Both the position numbers and the translations under genes were made by a program. A stretch of 64,000 nucleotides of DNA from Marinimicrobium sp. C6131 (lineage in GTDB: Bacteria > Pseudomonadota > Gammaproteobacteria > Pseudomonadales > Cellvibrionaceae): the NCBI RefSeq assembly GCF_026153455.1, contig NZ_CP110629.1, positions 930,001 through 994,000 of the forward strand. The letters run 5' to 3'. The notes under the pieces are model-generated. The model was not told the origin of the DNA. It did no database searches and saw only the letters and a list, made by a program, of their open reading frames with translations. Below, one piece after another: positions 1 to 8,800 of the stretch (position 1 is the stretch's first letter; the number at the start of each line of letters is the position of its first letter).

Positions 1-221
1 CCGAGTTCAGCAAATGTCATGAAATGTGTTTCCTGTGGCCCGATCCCTGCCCAACAAATGTGGGTACGGTCTGGGTGAGCCATGATGAGGTATCAGAGAA
101 GAGCGACGCCGACCGAAGGACGCCGAAGCGCGGACTATAACACAGTTGGTTGGAAAGCGCACGGTACATTTGTTTACCTCAAGAAGCTGTCTCGCATGGG
201 GGTCTTTGGTTTTGGTTGCGG

Positions 222-246
222 CGGATGCGGCCTCCGGCCTTATCCG
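222..246. repeat. Imperfect palindrome abutting the IS1111-type element
   Basis: Seen: arms CGGAT and GGCC are repeated in inverted order (CGGAT gc GGCC tcc GGCC tt ATCCG), a REP-like 25-bp palindrome. It ends three bases before the left terminal repeat of the insertion sequence. One arm, CTTATCCG (239-246), is the reverse complement of a segment inside the element (408-415). Inference: this palindrome is the insertion target. Bases 1-221 hold nothing I can assign. Confidence 0.6.
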
Positions 247-263
247 TATATGGTCTCCTCCCC

Positions 264-546
264 GTTTGCAAGGTCTCAGTGCTCGATGTCAGGGACAGGT
301 TGGCTCCCGTATATCCGGCCTGTTGAACGAGGCGGCTTTGTCGCCTCTGGCCTTGATGGAAGATGCGCGCCTGCCGTCCTCATCGCCCTAACGGCCTTTG
401 GGGCCCTCGGATAAGTCAGGTTTTCGGCAGGCCGGTCTGACCTGTTATGCCATCGATCGCTGTGACCCTCGCAACCTGAGGGAAGGTTTACCTCCGTAAC
501 TATCTACGTCGCCTCGTTTGTCTATTCCACTCGCTCCCTGATTAAC
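264..546 (-). ncRNA. Candidate bridge RNA of the IS1111-type element
   Basis: Seen: this non-coding segment lies 3' of the transposase. Bases 379-390 (CTCATCGCCCTA) are identical to 1668-1679, the first 12 bases outside the far terminal repeat. Bases 408-415 (CGGATAAG) are the reverse complement of 239-246 on the other side. Between them is a small hairpin (GGCC at 393-396, GGCC at 402-405). Two guides flanking a hairpin, one matching each side of the insertion site, is the layout of a bridge-RNA target-binding loop. Another hairpin, GAGGCG/CGCCTC, lies near 329-347. Transcription from the minus strand and RNA ends are inferred. Confidence 0.6.
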
Positions 547-1581
547 TTATCCGGCCATTCGCTCCTCGATCGGCCGGTACCGCTCGCCTCGGGCGATGAT
601 CACCCAGGCCATGCGGACTAACTTGTTGGCCAGCGCTACGGTGGCTTTGTTGAACCCCCGCTCGGCCTTGATGCGCTGGATCCAGCGGCTGAGCGGGTCG
701 CTTTTCTGGTCCGCTCGTGACACCACCGCCCGAGCTCCGTGGATCACCTGCGCCCGCACATAGGGATCACCCCGTTTGCTGATCCCCAGAAGGACCTCCT
801 TGCCACCGGTGCTGTTCTGTCTCGGTATTACCCCCAGTGCCGCCGAGGCATCCCGCCCCCGGCCGAACTGCTGGCCATCGCCCATCCAGCCTTTGAGCTG
901 GCTGGCTACCACCGGGCCAACACCCGGCAGCGCATCCAGGCGTTGGCAGACCTCATCGGCTTTGGCCTGTCGCTTCACCTCCTGGTCATACCAGGCCAAC
1001 TCCTCTTCTACCTCCAGGAAGCGCTGATACTGACGGTGCAGCAACTGCCGAGCCCGTGGGCTCAACTCGTTCTCGGCATCCTCCAGCGCCAGGGGCAGTT
1101 CCCGGCGCAGGGCCGCTATCCCCTCAGGGATGATGACACCGTACTCGGCGAGCAAGCCTCGCAGCCGGTTGCCCATCCGGGTGCGCTCAGCGATCACGCT
1201 GCGGCGCAGCTTGTGCAGCATCTGCTCATCCTGCTGCTCGATACTCTTGATCGCCACCGGGCGGATTCGTCCGTGCTCACAGGCCTCGGCGATCGCCTGG
1301 GCATCGTTGTAGTCGTTCTTCTGGCCCCGCAGATACGCCTTCACATGCTGGGCCGGCAGCAGCTTCACTTCGTGCCCCAGTGCCTGTAGCTTGCGCCCCC
1401 AGTAATGGGCGCTGGCGCAGGCTTCCATGGCTACCTTGCAAGGGGCCAGCTTTGCCATCTGATTAAGCAGTTGCTTGCGGCGCAATTTGCGCCTCCACCC
1501 GCACTGGCCATTCGGGCCCAGTCCGTACACTGCAAACTCATTCTTTGCGAGGTCAATGCCAATCGTTGTAAGCTTTGCCAT
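547..1581 (-). CDS. IS110-family transposase (DEDD recombinase)
   Basis: 344 residues, the usual length for this family. The N-terminal RuvC-like domain shows D10 (GIDLAKN), E53 (AMEAC) and D90/D93 (KNDYNDAQA), the DEDD metal site. The C-terminal transposase_20 domain shows LPGVGPVVAS and the NSTGGK region expected to carry the catalytic serine. Known: these enzymes recombine donor and target DNA under guidance of a bridge RNA and make no target duplication beyond a short core. The start is an ATG preceded by GGGAGGAGACC, an SD that is itself a copy of the terminal repeat. The reading frame is intact, so the element may be active. Several long antisense frames over it are shadows. Confidence 0.95.
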   Translation of the reverse strand: MAKLTTIGIDLAKNEFAVYGLGPNGQCGWRRKLRRKQLLNQMAKLAPCKVAMEACASAHYWGRKLQALGHEVKLLPAQHVKAYLRGQKNDYNDAQAIAEACEHGRIRPVAIKSIEQQDEQMLHKLRRSVIAERTRMGNRLRGLLAEYGVIIPEGIAALRRELPLALEDAENELSPRARQLLHRQYQRFLEVEEELAWYDQEVKRQAKADEVCQRLDALPGVGPVVASQLKGWMGDGQQFGRGRDASAALGVIPRQNSTGGKEVLLGISKRGDPYVRAQVIHGARAVVSRADQKSDPLSRWIQRIKAERGFNKATVALANKLVRMAWVIIARGERYRPIEERMAG

Positions 1582-1667
1582 GGTCTCCTCCCACTCATCT
1601 CAGATAGGAACTTATTCCTCCCCTATCTTGGCGCATCGCGACGCCGATTAGGAGGGGAGGAGACCAT

Positions 1668-1759
1668 CTCATCGCCCTACGGAAACCTTTGTGACGGAAA
1701 ATTGACTTGGGGTTATATTTGAGTTTTGTAAGCTATTGAATAATAAAAGAAAATCAGAT
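1668..1759. other. Spacer between insertion sequence and fleS promoter
   Basis: No gene seen. The first 12 bases match the candidate bridge-RNA guide; the rest is AT-richer than its surroundings and could hold FleQ-binding or upstream activator sites for the promoter at 1760, but I see no clear operator. Confidence 0.3.
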
Positions 1760-1775
1760 TGGCACCCTCCTTGCA
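1760..1775 (+). promoter_or_regulatory. Sigma-54 promoter of fleSR
   Basis: TGGCACCCTCCTTGCA matches the -24/-12 consensus (GG and GC 12 bases apart) and lies 62 bases before the fleS start. Known: in Pseudomonas fleSR is an RpoN- and FleQ-dependent class II operon. Confidence 0.85.
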
Positions 1776-1837
1776 AAACCCGATATCAAGCAACGGCCCA
1801 GCGCCGGAAAACCGTAACGTGACAGAGGGAGTGCCCC

Positions 1838-3088
1838 ATGGCTGAGGGTGCATCGACCATTTCCGAGAAGTCCGTCGCCCGCGCCAGGGCCGACGTGGTC
1901 AGTCTACGACCGTCGGCGCTACGCCCCGCAGGTGAAGGGGCGGGTGGCGCGCGCGACCAGGGCTTTGACCTGTTTGAGGATCTGTCGCAGCGGCTGGTGA
2001 CGTCTCACGAAATGCTGGAACGGCAGGTGGCGAAGCTCAGTGGCGAGGTGTCCAGCCTCGAAAAAGAGCGCCGTGAGGCTCAGCTTGAAAAGGAAAAATT
2101 CGCCAACCGCCTCGATAACCTGATCAATTTTCTGCCGGGTGGTGTGATCGTGCTCGATTCCACGGGACGGGTGACCGAAGCCAACCCCGTGGCGGTGGAC
2201 CTGTTGGGTGAACCACTGGAGGGGATGCCCTGGCGCGAGGTCATCGCACGCTCGTTCAAGCCGCGCAGCGATGACGGCCATGAGGTGTCTCTGCAGGACG
2301 GACGGCGCATTCGTATTGCCACCCGCAATCTGGGCGTGGACGGGCAGATTATCCTGCTGACGGACCTGACCGAAACCCGGCGGTTACAGAGCGAGCTCAG
2401 TCGGCACGAACGACTGTCCGCTATGGGCAAAATGATGTCCGCGCTGGCCCACCAGATTCGCACGCCGCTCTCGACCGCCATGTTATACGCCGGGCACCTG
2501 CGCAACAGTGAGCTGGACGAGTCGCGTCGCGGTGAGTTTACCGACAAACTATCCAGCCGGCTCAATCATATTGAACGGCAGATTCAGGACATGTTGCTGT
2601 TTGTCAAAGGCGAGCTGCCCCTGAATGACTACATCACCGTGGAAGATCTGCAAAGTGGCCTGGCGGAAGCGCTGGAAGTGCCGCTGAACACCTCCGCCAG
2701 CCACTGTCAGTGGTTGAACAGTTGTGCCCACGTGCGTCTGCGTTGTAATCGCGAAGCGCTGATTGGTGCCTTGCAGAACCTGTCGAATAACAGTATCCAG
2801 GCGGTCGGCAAGGGCGCCGAGCTGTTGATCAACTTCAAACATGAAGTGGTGCGAGGCCAGCACTGGCTGGCGATTCACCTGACCGACAAGGGGCCCGGTA
2901 TTGACCCGGAGTTACTGCCCCGGGTGCGAGACCTGTTTGTCACCACCAAGTCCCAGGGAACCGGTCTGGGGTTGGCGGTGGTGCAGGCGGTTGCGAGAGC
3001 GCACGGTGGTGCCTTTGATCTGCGCTCGGAAGTCGGGCAGGGCACGCATGCCACCGTATTGTTGCCGTTGGCTCAGTCCTTCAAGTAA
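1838..3088 (+). CDS. fleS: Flagellar two-component sensor kinase FleS/FlrB
   Basis: 416 residues, soluble, without membrane segments. Order: N-terminal low-complexity part; coiled coil near 55-85; PAS near 85-190; HisKA with phospho-acceptor H205 (ALAHQIRTPLS); HATPase with DKGPGID and GTGLGLAVV. Role: phosphorylates FleR, which with sigma-54 turns on class III flagellar genes (hook and basal body). The start ATG follows GAGGGAG and the sigma-54 promoter at 1760. fleR follows after a 49-bp gap that contains a small GCACC palindrome. In Pseudomonas fleQ precedes this gene; here an IS element and unassigned sequence do, so fleQ is beyond the window or elsewhere. Confidence 0.93.
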   Translation: MAEGASTISEKSVARARADVVSLRPSALRPAGEGAGGARDQGFDLFEDLSQRLVTSHEMLERQVAKLSGEVSSLEKERREAQLEKEKFANRLDNLINFLPGGVIVLDSTGRVTEANPVAVDLLGEPLEGMPWREVIARSFKPRSDDGHEVSLQDGRRIRIATRNLGVDGQIILLTDLTETRRLQSELSRHERLSAMGKMMSALAHQIRTPLSTAMLYAGHLRNSELDESRRGEFTDKLSSRLNHIERQIQDMLLFVKGELPLNDYITVEDLQSGLAEALEVPLNTSASHCQWLNSCAHVRLRCNREALIGALQNLSNNSIQAVGKGAELLINFKHEVVRGQHWLAIHLTDKGPGIDPELLPRVRDLFVTTKSQGTGLGLAVVQAVARAHGGAFDLRSEVGQGTHATVLLPLAQSFK

Positions 3089-3089
3089 A

Positions 3090-3104
3090 GCACCCATGCG
3101 GTGC
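3090..3104. repeat. GCACCCATGCGGTGC small palindrome
   Basis: Starts two bases after the fleS stop. It belongs to a short family in this window (also 11285, 45042, 45114, 49317, 49351) with a GGCACC/GGTGCC stem. No U tract here, so it is not a convincing terminator in this copy. Confidence 0.6.
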
Positions 3105-3137
3105 AAAGGTTAACCTGAACATCCATTGGAGAATCAC

Positions 3138-4625
3138 ATGACGCAAGCAGCACGACAGGCTTCCCCGGACACGGTCCGGCCCCGCATTCTTGTGGTGGAG
3201 GATGATGCGGCACTGCGAGAGGCGCTGGCGGATACGCTGGAGCTGGCGAGCTATGATGTCATTGAGGCCGACAGTGGCGAGCAGGCGCTGGCTAAACTCA
3301 ATGCCGATAGCGACTGTCAGATGATTGTGTCAGACGTCAATATGAGCGGCATGAGCGGACAGGAATTGCTGCAGGCGGTGAAGCAGCAATACCCGCAGAT
3401 TCCCATGATGTTGATCACGGCTTATGCGAGCATCAATCAGTCCGTCGATGCCATCAAGCAGGGCGCGGTGGATTATCTGGTCAAGCCATTTGAACCCGCC
3501 CTGTTGGTGGACACCCTGGCGCGTCACCTCGGCTCCGCGCCGGTGGGAGATGAGCCGGTGGTTCGGGCCGCGTCCAGTCAGCGACTCTTGCAATTGGCAC
3601 AGCGAGTGGCTCAGTCGGAATCGACCGTATTGATCCTCGGTGAATCCGGTACCGGGAAAGAGGTGCTGGCACGCTACATTCACAACCACTCGCCGCGTCA
3701 TCACAAGCCGTTTGTCGCAATCAACTGCGCGGCCATTCCCGAGAACATGCTGGAGGCGATGCTGTTCGGTCATGAGAAAGGCGCCTACACGGGGGCTCAT
3801 GCCAGCGCGCCAGGCAAGTTCGAACAGGCCAACGGCGGCACCTTATTGCTGGATGAAATTTCGGAAATGAATGTCGGGTTGCAAGCCAAACTACTGCGTG
3901 TGCTTCAGGAGCGGGAAGTGGAGCGTCTGGGTGGGCGCAAGACCATCCCGCTGGATGTCCGGGTGATTGCTACCTCGAATCGCGATATGCGCGAGCAAGT
4001 GGCCAACGGGCAATTCCGGGAAGATCTGTACTATCGGTTGAGTGTGCTGCCCTTACAGTGGGCGCCACTGAGGGAGCGACGGGAAGATATCGTGCCTCTG
4101 GCTGAACAGCTGTTGCGCAAGCACGCCCAAAAACAGCGGCGCGGCTGGGTGCAACTGACCGACTCAGCCCGGGCAGCGCTCACCGATTATGCCTGGCCCG
4201 GGAACGTGCGTGAACTGGACAATGTTATGCAGCGGGCGTTGATTCTTCAGCCGGGTGATCTCATCCAGGCCGAAGATCTGGGGCTTGAGGCGGACCGGGC
4301 GTATGCGGATGTGGCGTCGAGTACAGGTTCGGGCGCCGCACGGAATGATGCGAACCCGGTTGATGTCGCCCATGACAATGATGTGTCGGCCTCTGCACTG
4401 CCGACCACGGACCCTGCTGCTCCGGCTTCCGGCACGTCGGTCGAACAACCGGCTTTGGGCAGCGACCTGAAGCGCCGGGAATTTGAAATCATCGTCAATA
4501 CTCTCAACAGTGAGCGCGGCAGTAAAAAACGCACCGCGGAACGGTTGGGCATCAGTCCGAGAACTTTGCGGTATAAAATGGCTCGCCTGCGTGAAGCCGG
4601 TTTTCCGGTGGATGGGTTGGCGTAG
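3138..4625 (+). CDS. fleR: Sigma-54-dependent flagellar response regulator FleR/FlrC
   Basis: 495 residues from the ATG that follows TGGAGAATCAC; an upstream in-frame TTG at 3126 overlaps the SD and is less likely. Order: receiver domain with phospho-acceptor D66 (IVSDVNMSG); AAA+ ATPase with Walker A GESGTGKE and the sigma-54 contact loop as GAYTGA, a common variant of GAFTGA; variable linker; C-terminal Fis-type helix-turn-helix (KKRTAERLGISPRTLRYKM). Role: phosphorylated by FleS, it activates RpoN promoters of flagellar genes, probably including those before fliE, fliK, fliL and flhA in this window. Confidence 0.95.
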   Translation: MTQAARQASPDTVRPRILVVEDDAALREALADTLELASYDVIEADSGEQALAKLNADSDCQMIVSDVNMSGMSGQELLQAVKQQYPQIPMMLITAYASINQSVDAIKQGAVDYLVKPFEPALLVDTLARHLGSAPVGDEPVVRAASSQRLLQLAQRVAQSESTVLILGESGTGKEVLARYIHNHSPRHHKPFVAINCAAIPENMLEAMLFGHEKGAYTGAHASAPGKFEQANGGTLLLDEISEMNVGLQAKLLRVLQEREVERLGGRKTIPLDVRVIATSNRDMREQVANGQFREDLYYRLSVLPLQWAPLRERREDIVPLAEQLLRKHAQKQRRGWVQLTDSARAALTDYAWPGNVRELDNVMQRALILQPGDLIQAEDLGLEADRAYADVASSTGSGAARNDANPVDVAHDNDVSASALPTTDPAAPASGTSVEQPALGSDLKRREFEIIVNTLNSERGSKKRTAERLGISPRTLRYKMARLREAGFPVDGLA

Positions 4626-4644
4626 GGCTCCTCTCTGCGGGCGC

Positions 4645-5805
4645 TCAGACTGTCACCGCCGACTCCGGAATTTCAACGGCGCTGCCATACCATTTAATGA
4701 TGTTGCCGTTGATGTCCCGCGCAGGGGTCGCCTGAACCTGGTGCCAACGGTACTGTCCATCGTAGCGACGGATGCGAAACTGAATGCTATAAGGACGACC
4801 CGTTTGTATGCATTGGGTCCAGGTCTGAACACAGCGTTCCTGATCGTCGGGATGCAATAACATCAGCCATTCTCCTGGTGCCGACAGCGTTTCCCGTGGC
4901 ACCCCAGAATAGTCACTCAGGGCCTGGTTAAAATAATCGATTGAACCGTCGGAAAGGGCACTCCAAACCGTGACCGGTAACGCGTCTAATTGTGCCTGTA
5001 GCGCGCGGGCGTTATCCGCAAACCGGTTGTTGGAGTGAGTGGTTCCGGTCAGGTCTTCGAGGGTGCCGACAACGCCAATTTGTATCCCGTGATGATCGAA
5101 CAGAGGGCGCCCTGAGGTTTGCACCAATCGCTGTTGTCCGCTGCGAGTGATGAGAGGCAATTGTTGAGTATAAGGTTTGCCACGTTCAACGCACTCATCG
5201 AATGCGGCGACCACTTGCGTGCGGCCGGGCTCCGGGAAAAAACTCAAGGCACCATCGGCTGGTGGGGGCTCGCCCGCTGACAGACCAACGATCGGATTGA
5301 TCAGCTCCGAGCGGTGGAATGTCTGACTGGCCTTGTCATAACACCAGTAGCCGATACCGGCCTGATGGCTCAACATGTCCAGAGTGGCTTGCGCTTGTTG
5401 GAGGCGGCGCTGGCAGGACTCCAGTTGCCGCCGGGTGTCGTCCTGCGCTTGACGAGTCGCCAGCCAGCGTAGGCTTATTGTCAGGGTAACACTGATGGCG
5501 AGAAGGCTGAGTAGCCGATTAACCAGCACAGCCACCAGAGGGAATCCCTCGGGCAAATCGGCGAGCACGAGGCCTGCACTGCACAACAGGAGCGACCAAA
5601 GCCCTATGTTCAGCACCCAACCCCTATCTTGTGTCTGATTGGCAAGGGCGATTACGAGCAGGTAGAGAATGCCATGAGCGATACCAAGAGGCGTCACTAT
5701 GTCGGCGGCAAAAATCAATAGAAATGCAGCGACTGAAATCTGCCGATATTTTGACGTGTTGCGACGGGTGCCGGTTTGATCACGTTGGTTTACACTGATC
5801 TTCAT
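4645..5805 (-). CDS. Membrane PAS-domain protein without output domain
   Basis: 386 residues. About four hydrophobic segments in residues 25-110 form a small membrane domain, then a short coiled coil and two PAS/PAC modules (near 140-250 and 265-383). There is no kinase, GGDEF, EAL or DNA-binding domain, so it can sense but has no recognisable output. Its last PAS (ending IIKWYGSAVEI) closely resembles the third PAS of the divergent hybrid kinase (TIKWYGSAIDV), suggesting common origin. The starts of the two genes are only 14 bp apart, so they likely share a regulatory region. Ligand and partner unknown; it could be a truncated sensor or a regulator of its neighbour. Confidence 0.75.
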   Translation of the reverse strand: MKISVNQRDQTGTRRNTSKYRQISVAAFLLIFAADIVTPLGIAHGILYLLVIALANQTQDRGWVLNIGLWSLLLCSAGLVLADLPEGFPLVAVLVNRLLSLLAISVTLTISLRWLATRQAQDDTRRQLESCQRRLQQAQATLDMLSHQAGIGYWCYDKASQTFHRSELINPIVGLSAGEPPPADGALSFFPEPGRTQVVAAFDECVERGKPYTQQLPLITRSGQQRLVQTSGRPLFDHHGIQIGVVGTLEDLTGTTHSNNRFADNARALQAQLDALPVTVWSALSDGSIDYFNQALSDYSGVPRETLSAPGEWLMLLHPDDQERCVQTWTQCIQTGRPYSIQFRIRRYDGQYRWHQVQATPARDINGNIIKWYGSAVEIPESAVTV

Positions 5806-5819
5806 ACCAATGGCCTTGG

Positions 5820-8800
5820 ATGGAAGTGTGTGGGTTTATCTTAATGAAAGCACAGTCAAATAAAATAGTCGAGCGGTTGGCGGCGCACCGAACCTATGCG
5901 GTGGTCCTGCGGTGGGCGGTTCTGTCCTTGGGCATATTGGTCCTCGGGCTGCATTTTCACGAGTTCTCTTTATCTTCAGATTTTTTGGCGGTAAGCACGG
6001 AAGCCTGGTGGCGCTACGTTGGGGAGGGCGCGCTGCTGATCCTGATTCTCGCGTTGGTGATGTTGGCGGCGAGCAATGACCGGAAACGCCAGGTATTGGA
6101 GCAGTCACTTGACAATGAACTGGTGTTGTTTCGCCAACTGGCGGAAAGTGTCCAGGAGGTTTTCTGGCTGACGGAAGTGGAATCCGGGCAGTTGTTGTAT
6201 GTTTCCCCTGCCTATGAACCTTTGTGGGGACGGTCCCGAGCGTCGCTACTGGCCGACCCCGATCAGTGGTTCGATGCGGTGATTCCTGAACATCAGCAAC
6301 GTGTCGCTGAAATGCGCGAACAGCAGATTGGGGGTCGTTATGACATCGAATATGAAATTCAACGCCCCGATGGCAGTCGGCGCTGGGTGCATGATCGGGC
6401 TTTTCCAGTGCGTAATGATCAAGGACAGGTGGTGCGACTGGCGGGTTTTGCATCGGATGTAACGGATCAGCGTTGGCTGTCTCAAGCGCTGGTGCGGCAA
6501 GACCGTCTTCTGAATATCGCCACTCAGATGGCGCGCGTGGGAGGCTGGTCGGCGGATCTGATTGCCGAACGGGTCACATTGAATGACGAAGCCTGTGCCA
6601 TTTTTGATGTACCGTCCGGCACCGTGTTCACGCTTGAACAGGCCTTCAGTTATTACACGCCGCAATTCCAGCGTCAGGTGTCTGAAGCTGTGGATCATGC
6701 CATTCAGGAGAAAGCCCCCATAGACCTGGAGGCGCAAATTGTCACGGCGGTGGGGCGTTATATCTGGATTCGGGTCCAGGCACATCCCATACTGAACGGG
6801 CAGGCTGAAGTGGTGCGCCTGGAAGGCGCTGTGCAGGATGTGACCGAGCGCAAACATGCCTCGTCGTTGCTGGCCCAGGGTATTCAGCGCTTTCGTGAGT
6901 TTGCCAACGCCATGCCCCATCTGGTCTGGACCGCGGATCTGGCAGGACGTCTGGATTATGGCAACCGGATGCTGGAGGAATTTCTTGGCTGTGAGCACGA
7001 CGATCCGCTATTGGATGATACCTGGCGGCAAGCCATTGAGGCGGATGATAAAAGCCGCTATAACCTCGCCTGGGATATGGCCCTGGATCAGGGCGGGCGC
7101 CTGGAGCTGGAGGTCCGTTTGCGCCGCTTCGATGGCGCCCGGCGTTGGCATGCTCTGCAGGCCATGCCGATAAAGGACCCCCACGGACGGACGATCAAGT
7201 GGTACGGCAGCGCCATCGATGTCCATGAGCGGCGCGAAAGTGAGGAGCGTGCCAAACGCTTGGCAGAGCGTCTGGCAACGACACTGGAAAGTATCACTGA
7301 TGCGTTTTTCACGCTCAACACTGAGTGGGTTTTCACCTATGTAAATCGGGAGGCGGAGCGGCTGTTAAAACGGTCTCGAGACGAACTGCTGGGGCAACGC
7401 CTGTGGGACGCCTTCCCGGATGCACTGGGGACCGAATTTGAACGCCGTTACCGTCAGGCGGTAGCGACTGGCGTCAAAGTGTCGTTTGAGGCCTACTTTG
7501 AACCACTGGGTTATTGGTCATCGGTCAATGTTTTTCCTTCGTCGGACGGCCTCGCCGTTTATTTTCAGGACGTAACCGAGCGGCGGCGCGCCGAAGAGGA
7601 ACAGCAGCGTATTCAGGAGCTGGAGCGTTCCCGGGAACTGGCGGAAATGGCCAGCGCCACCAAGTCCCGTTTTCTGGCTACCATGAGCCACGAGGTGCGC
7701 ACGCCCATTAACGGCATAGTGGGGATGGTGGATGTACTCCACCAGACCAGTCTGCGGGGGCATCAGGTGGAGATGGTCGATATCATCCGGGAGTCGGCCC
7801 AGTCCTTGTTGGGTATCGTGGATGATATCCTGGACTTTTCGAAAATTGAGGCGGGCAAGCTGGAACTTTCACCCGTCCCCTTCTCTCCCTCGGCGCTGGT
7901 TCGCAGCGTCTGCCTCTTGCTGGACCGGATGGCATTGAATCAGGGTGTTGAGCTGACGCTGTTCTCAGATCCGGCCCTGCCCGCACAGGTTCTGGGTGAT
8001 GAGCTGCGCATCCGCCAGGTGTTGCTCAATCTGGTCAATAATGCCATCAAGTTCTCCTCCAAAATGGACCGTCAGGGTTCAGTGGCTGTGCGCCTGTACG
8101 TGGCTGGGCGCACCAGTGATCGGGTTCACCTGGCCTTTCATGTGATCGATAACGGCATCGGCATGACACTGGAGACGCAGCAACGACTGTTCAGCCCTTT
8201 TACCCAGGCGGATGTATCCACCACCCGGCAATACGGTGGAACGGGGCTGGGATTAAGTATCAGCTACAGTCTGATACAGGCAATGGAGGGCGACATCAAA
8301 GTGTCCAGCGAGCTTCACAAGGGATCTGAGTTTCGTGTATCCCTTGAATTGCCGGTTGTGGCGGACAGTCTGCCAGCACCGGTGGCACCCGATCTGAGTC
8401 AGGTCCACTGTGTGGTTTGGCCGCAGCACCAGGGGGCGGATTGGGAGGCCTATTTGCGTGCGGCAGGCGCCAGTGTCCACGGCCCGGATCAAGTGCCTGA
8501 GTTTGCCGCCCAGGATCCATCACTATGGTTACTGGTGTGCGATACCGGTTCCAATGGTGAAGCGATGATGACTTTCGCGGAGCATGCGTCATTGCCGGTG
8601 TGGCCAGCGCATTATCGTTGGTTATTGATTGGGCGGGGTTACCGGCGTCGGGCGCGAGAAGATAAACCGGGGCATTTTTGCGTTGATAGCAACAGCCTTT
8701 CGCCAATGGCGTTTTTACAGGCCGTGGTGACGACCTTGGGGAAACAACCTGAAGATGGACATGATTCGCTCGGTGGACACCGTTCAGAGCAGCGGACGAT

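Larger units (their letters stand above)
250..1667 (-). mobile_element. IS110-family (IS1111-type) insertion sequence
   Basis: Seen: perfect 14-bp inverted repeats, ATGGTCTCCTCCCC at 250-263 and its complement at 1654-1667, enclose one transposase on the minus strand. A third copy of the motif (1580-1592) covers the transposase start and supplies its Shine-Dalgarno. About 300 bp lies between the transposase stop and the distal repeat, and only about 70 bp lies upstream of the gene. Known: IS1111-group elements have subterminal inverted repeats and a long non-coding segment 3' of the transposase that specifies the bridge RNA. The true ends may lie a few bases outside the repeats. The element sits directly upstream of the fleS promoter region. 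Confidence 0.85.

Noticed and set aside
1..140. Short open frames reaching the left edge: a plus-strand frame from base 3 to 140 and a minus-strand ATG at 83
   Set aside because: Too short, no SD, and mirror frames of each other; no family recognised, so no gene is called.
3285..3312. Sigma-28-like motif (TAAA and GCCGATA) in fleR
   Set aside because: Spacing between the two parts is too short and it lies inside coding sequence.
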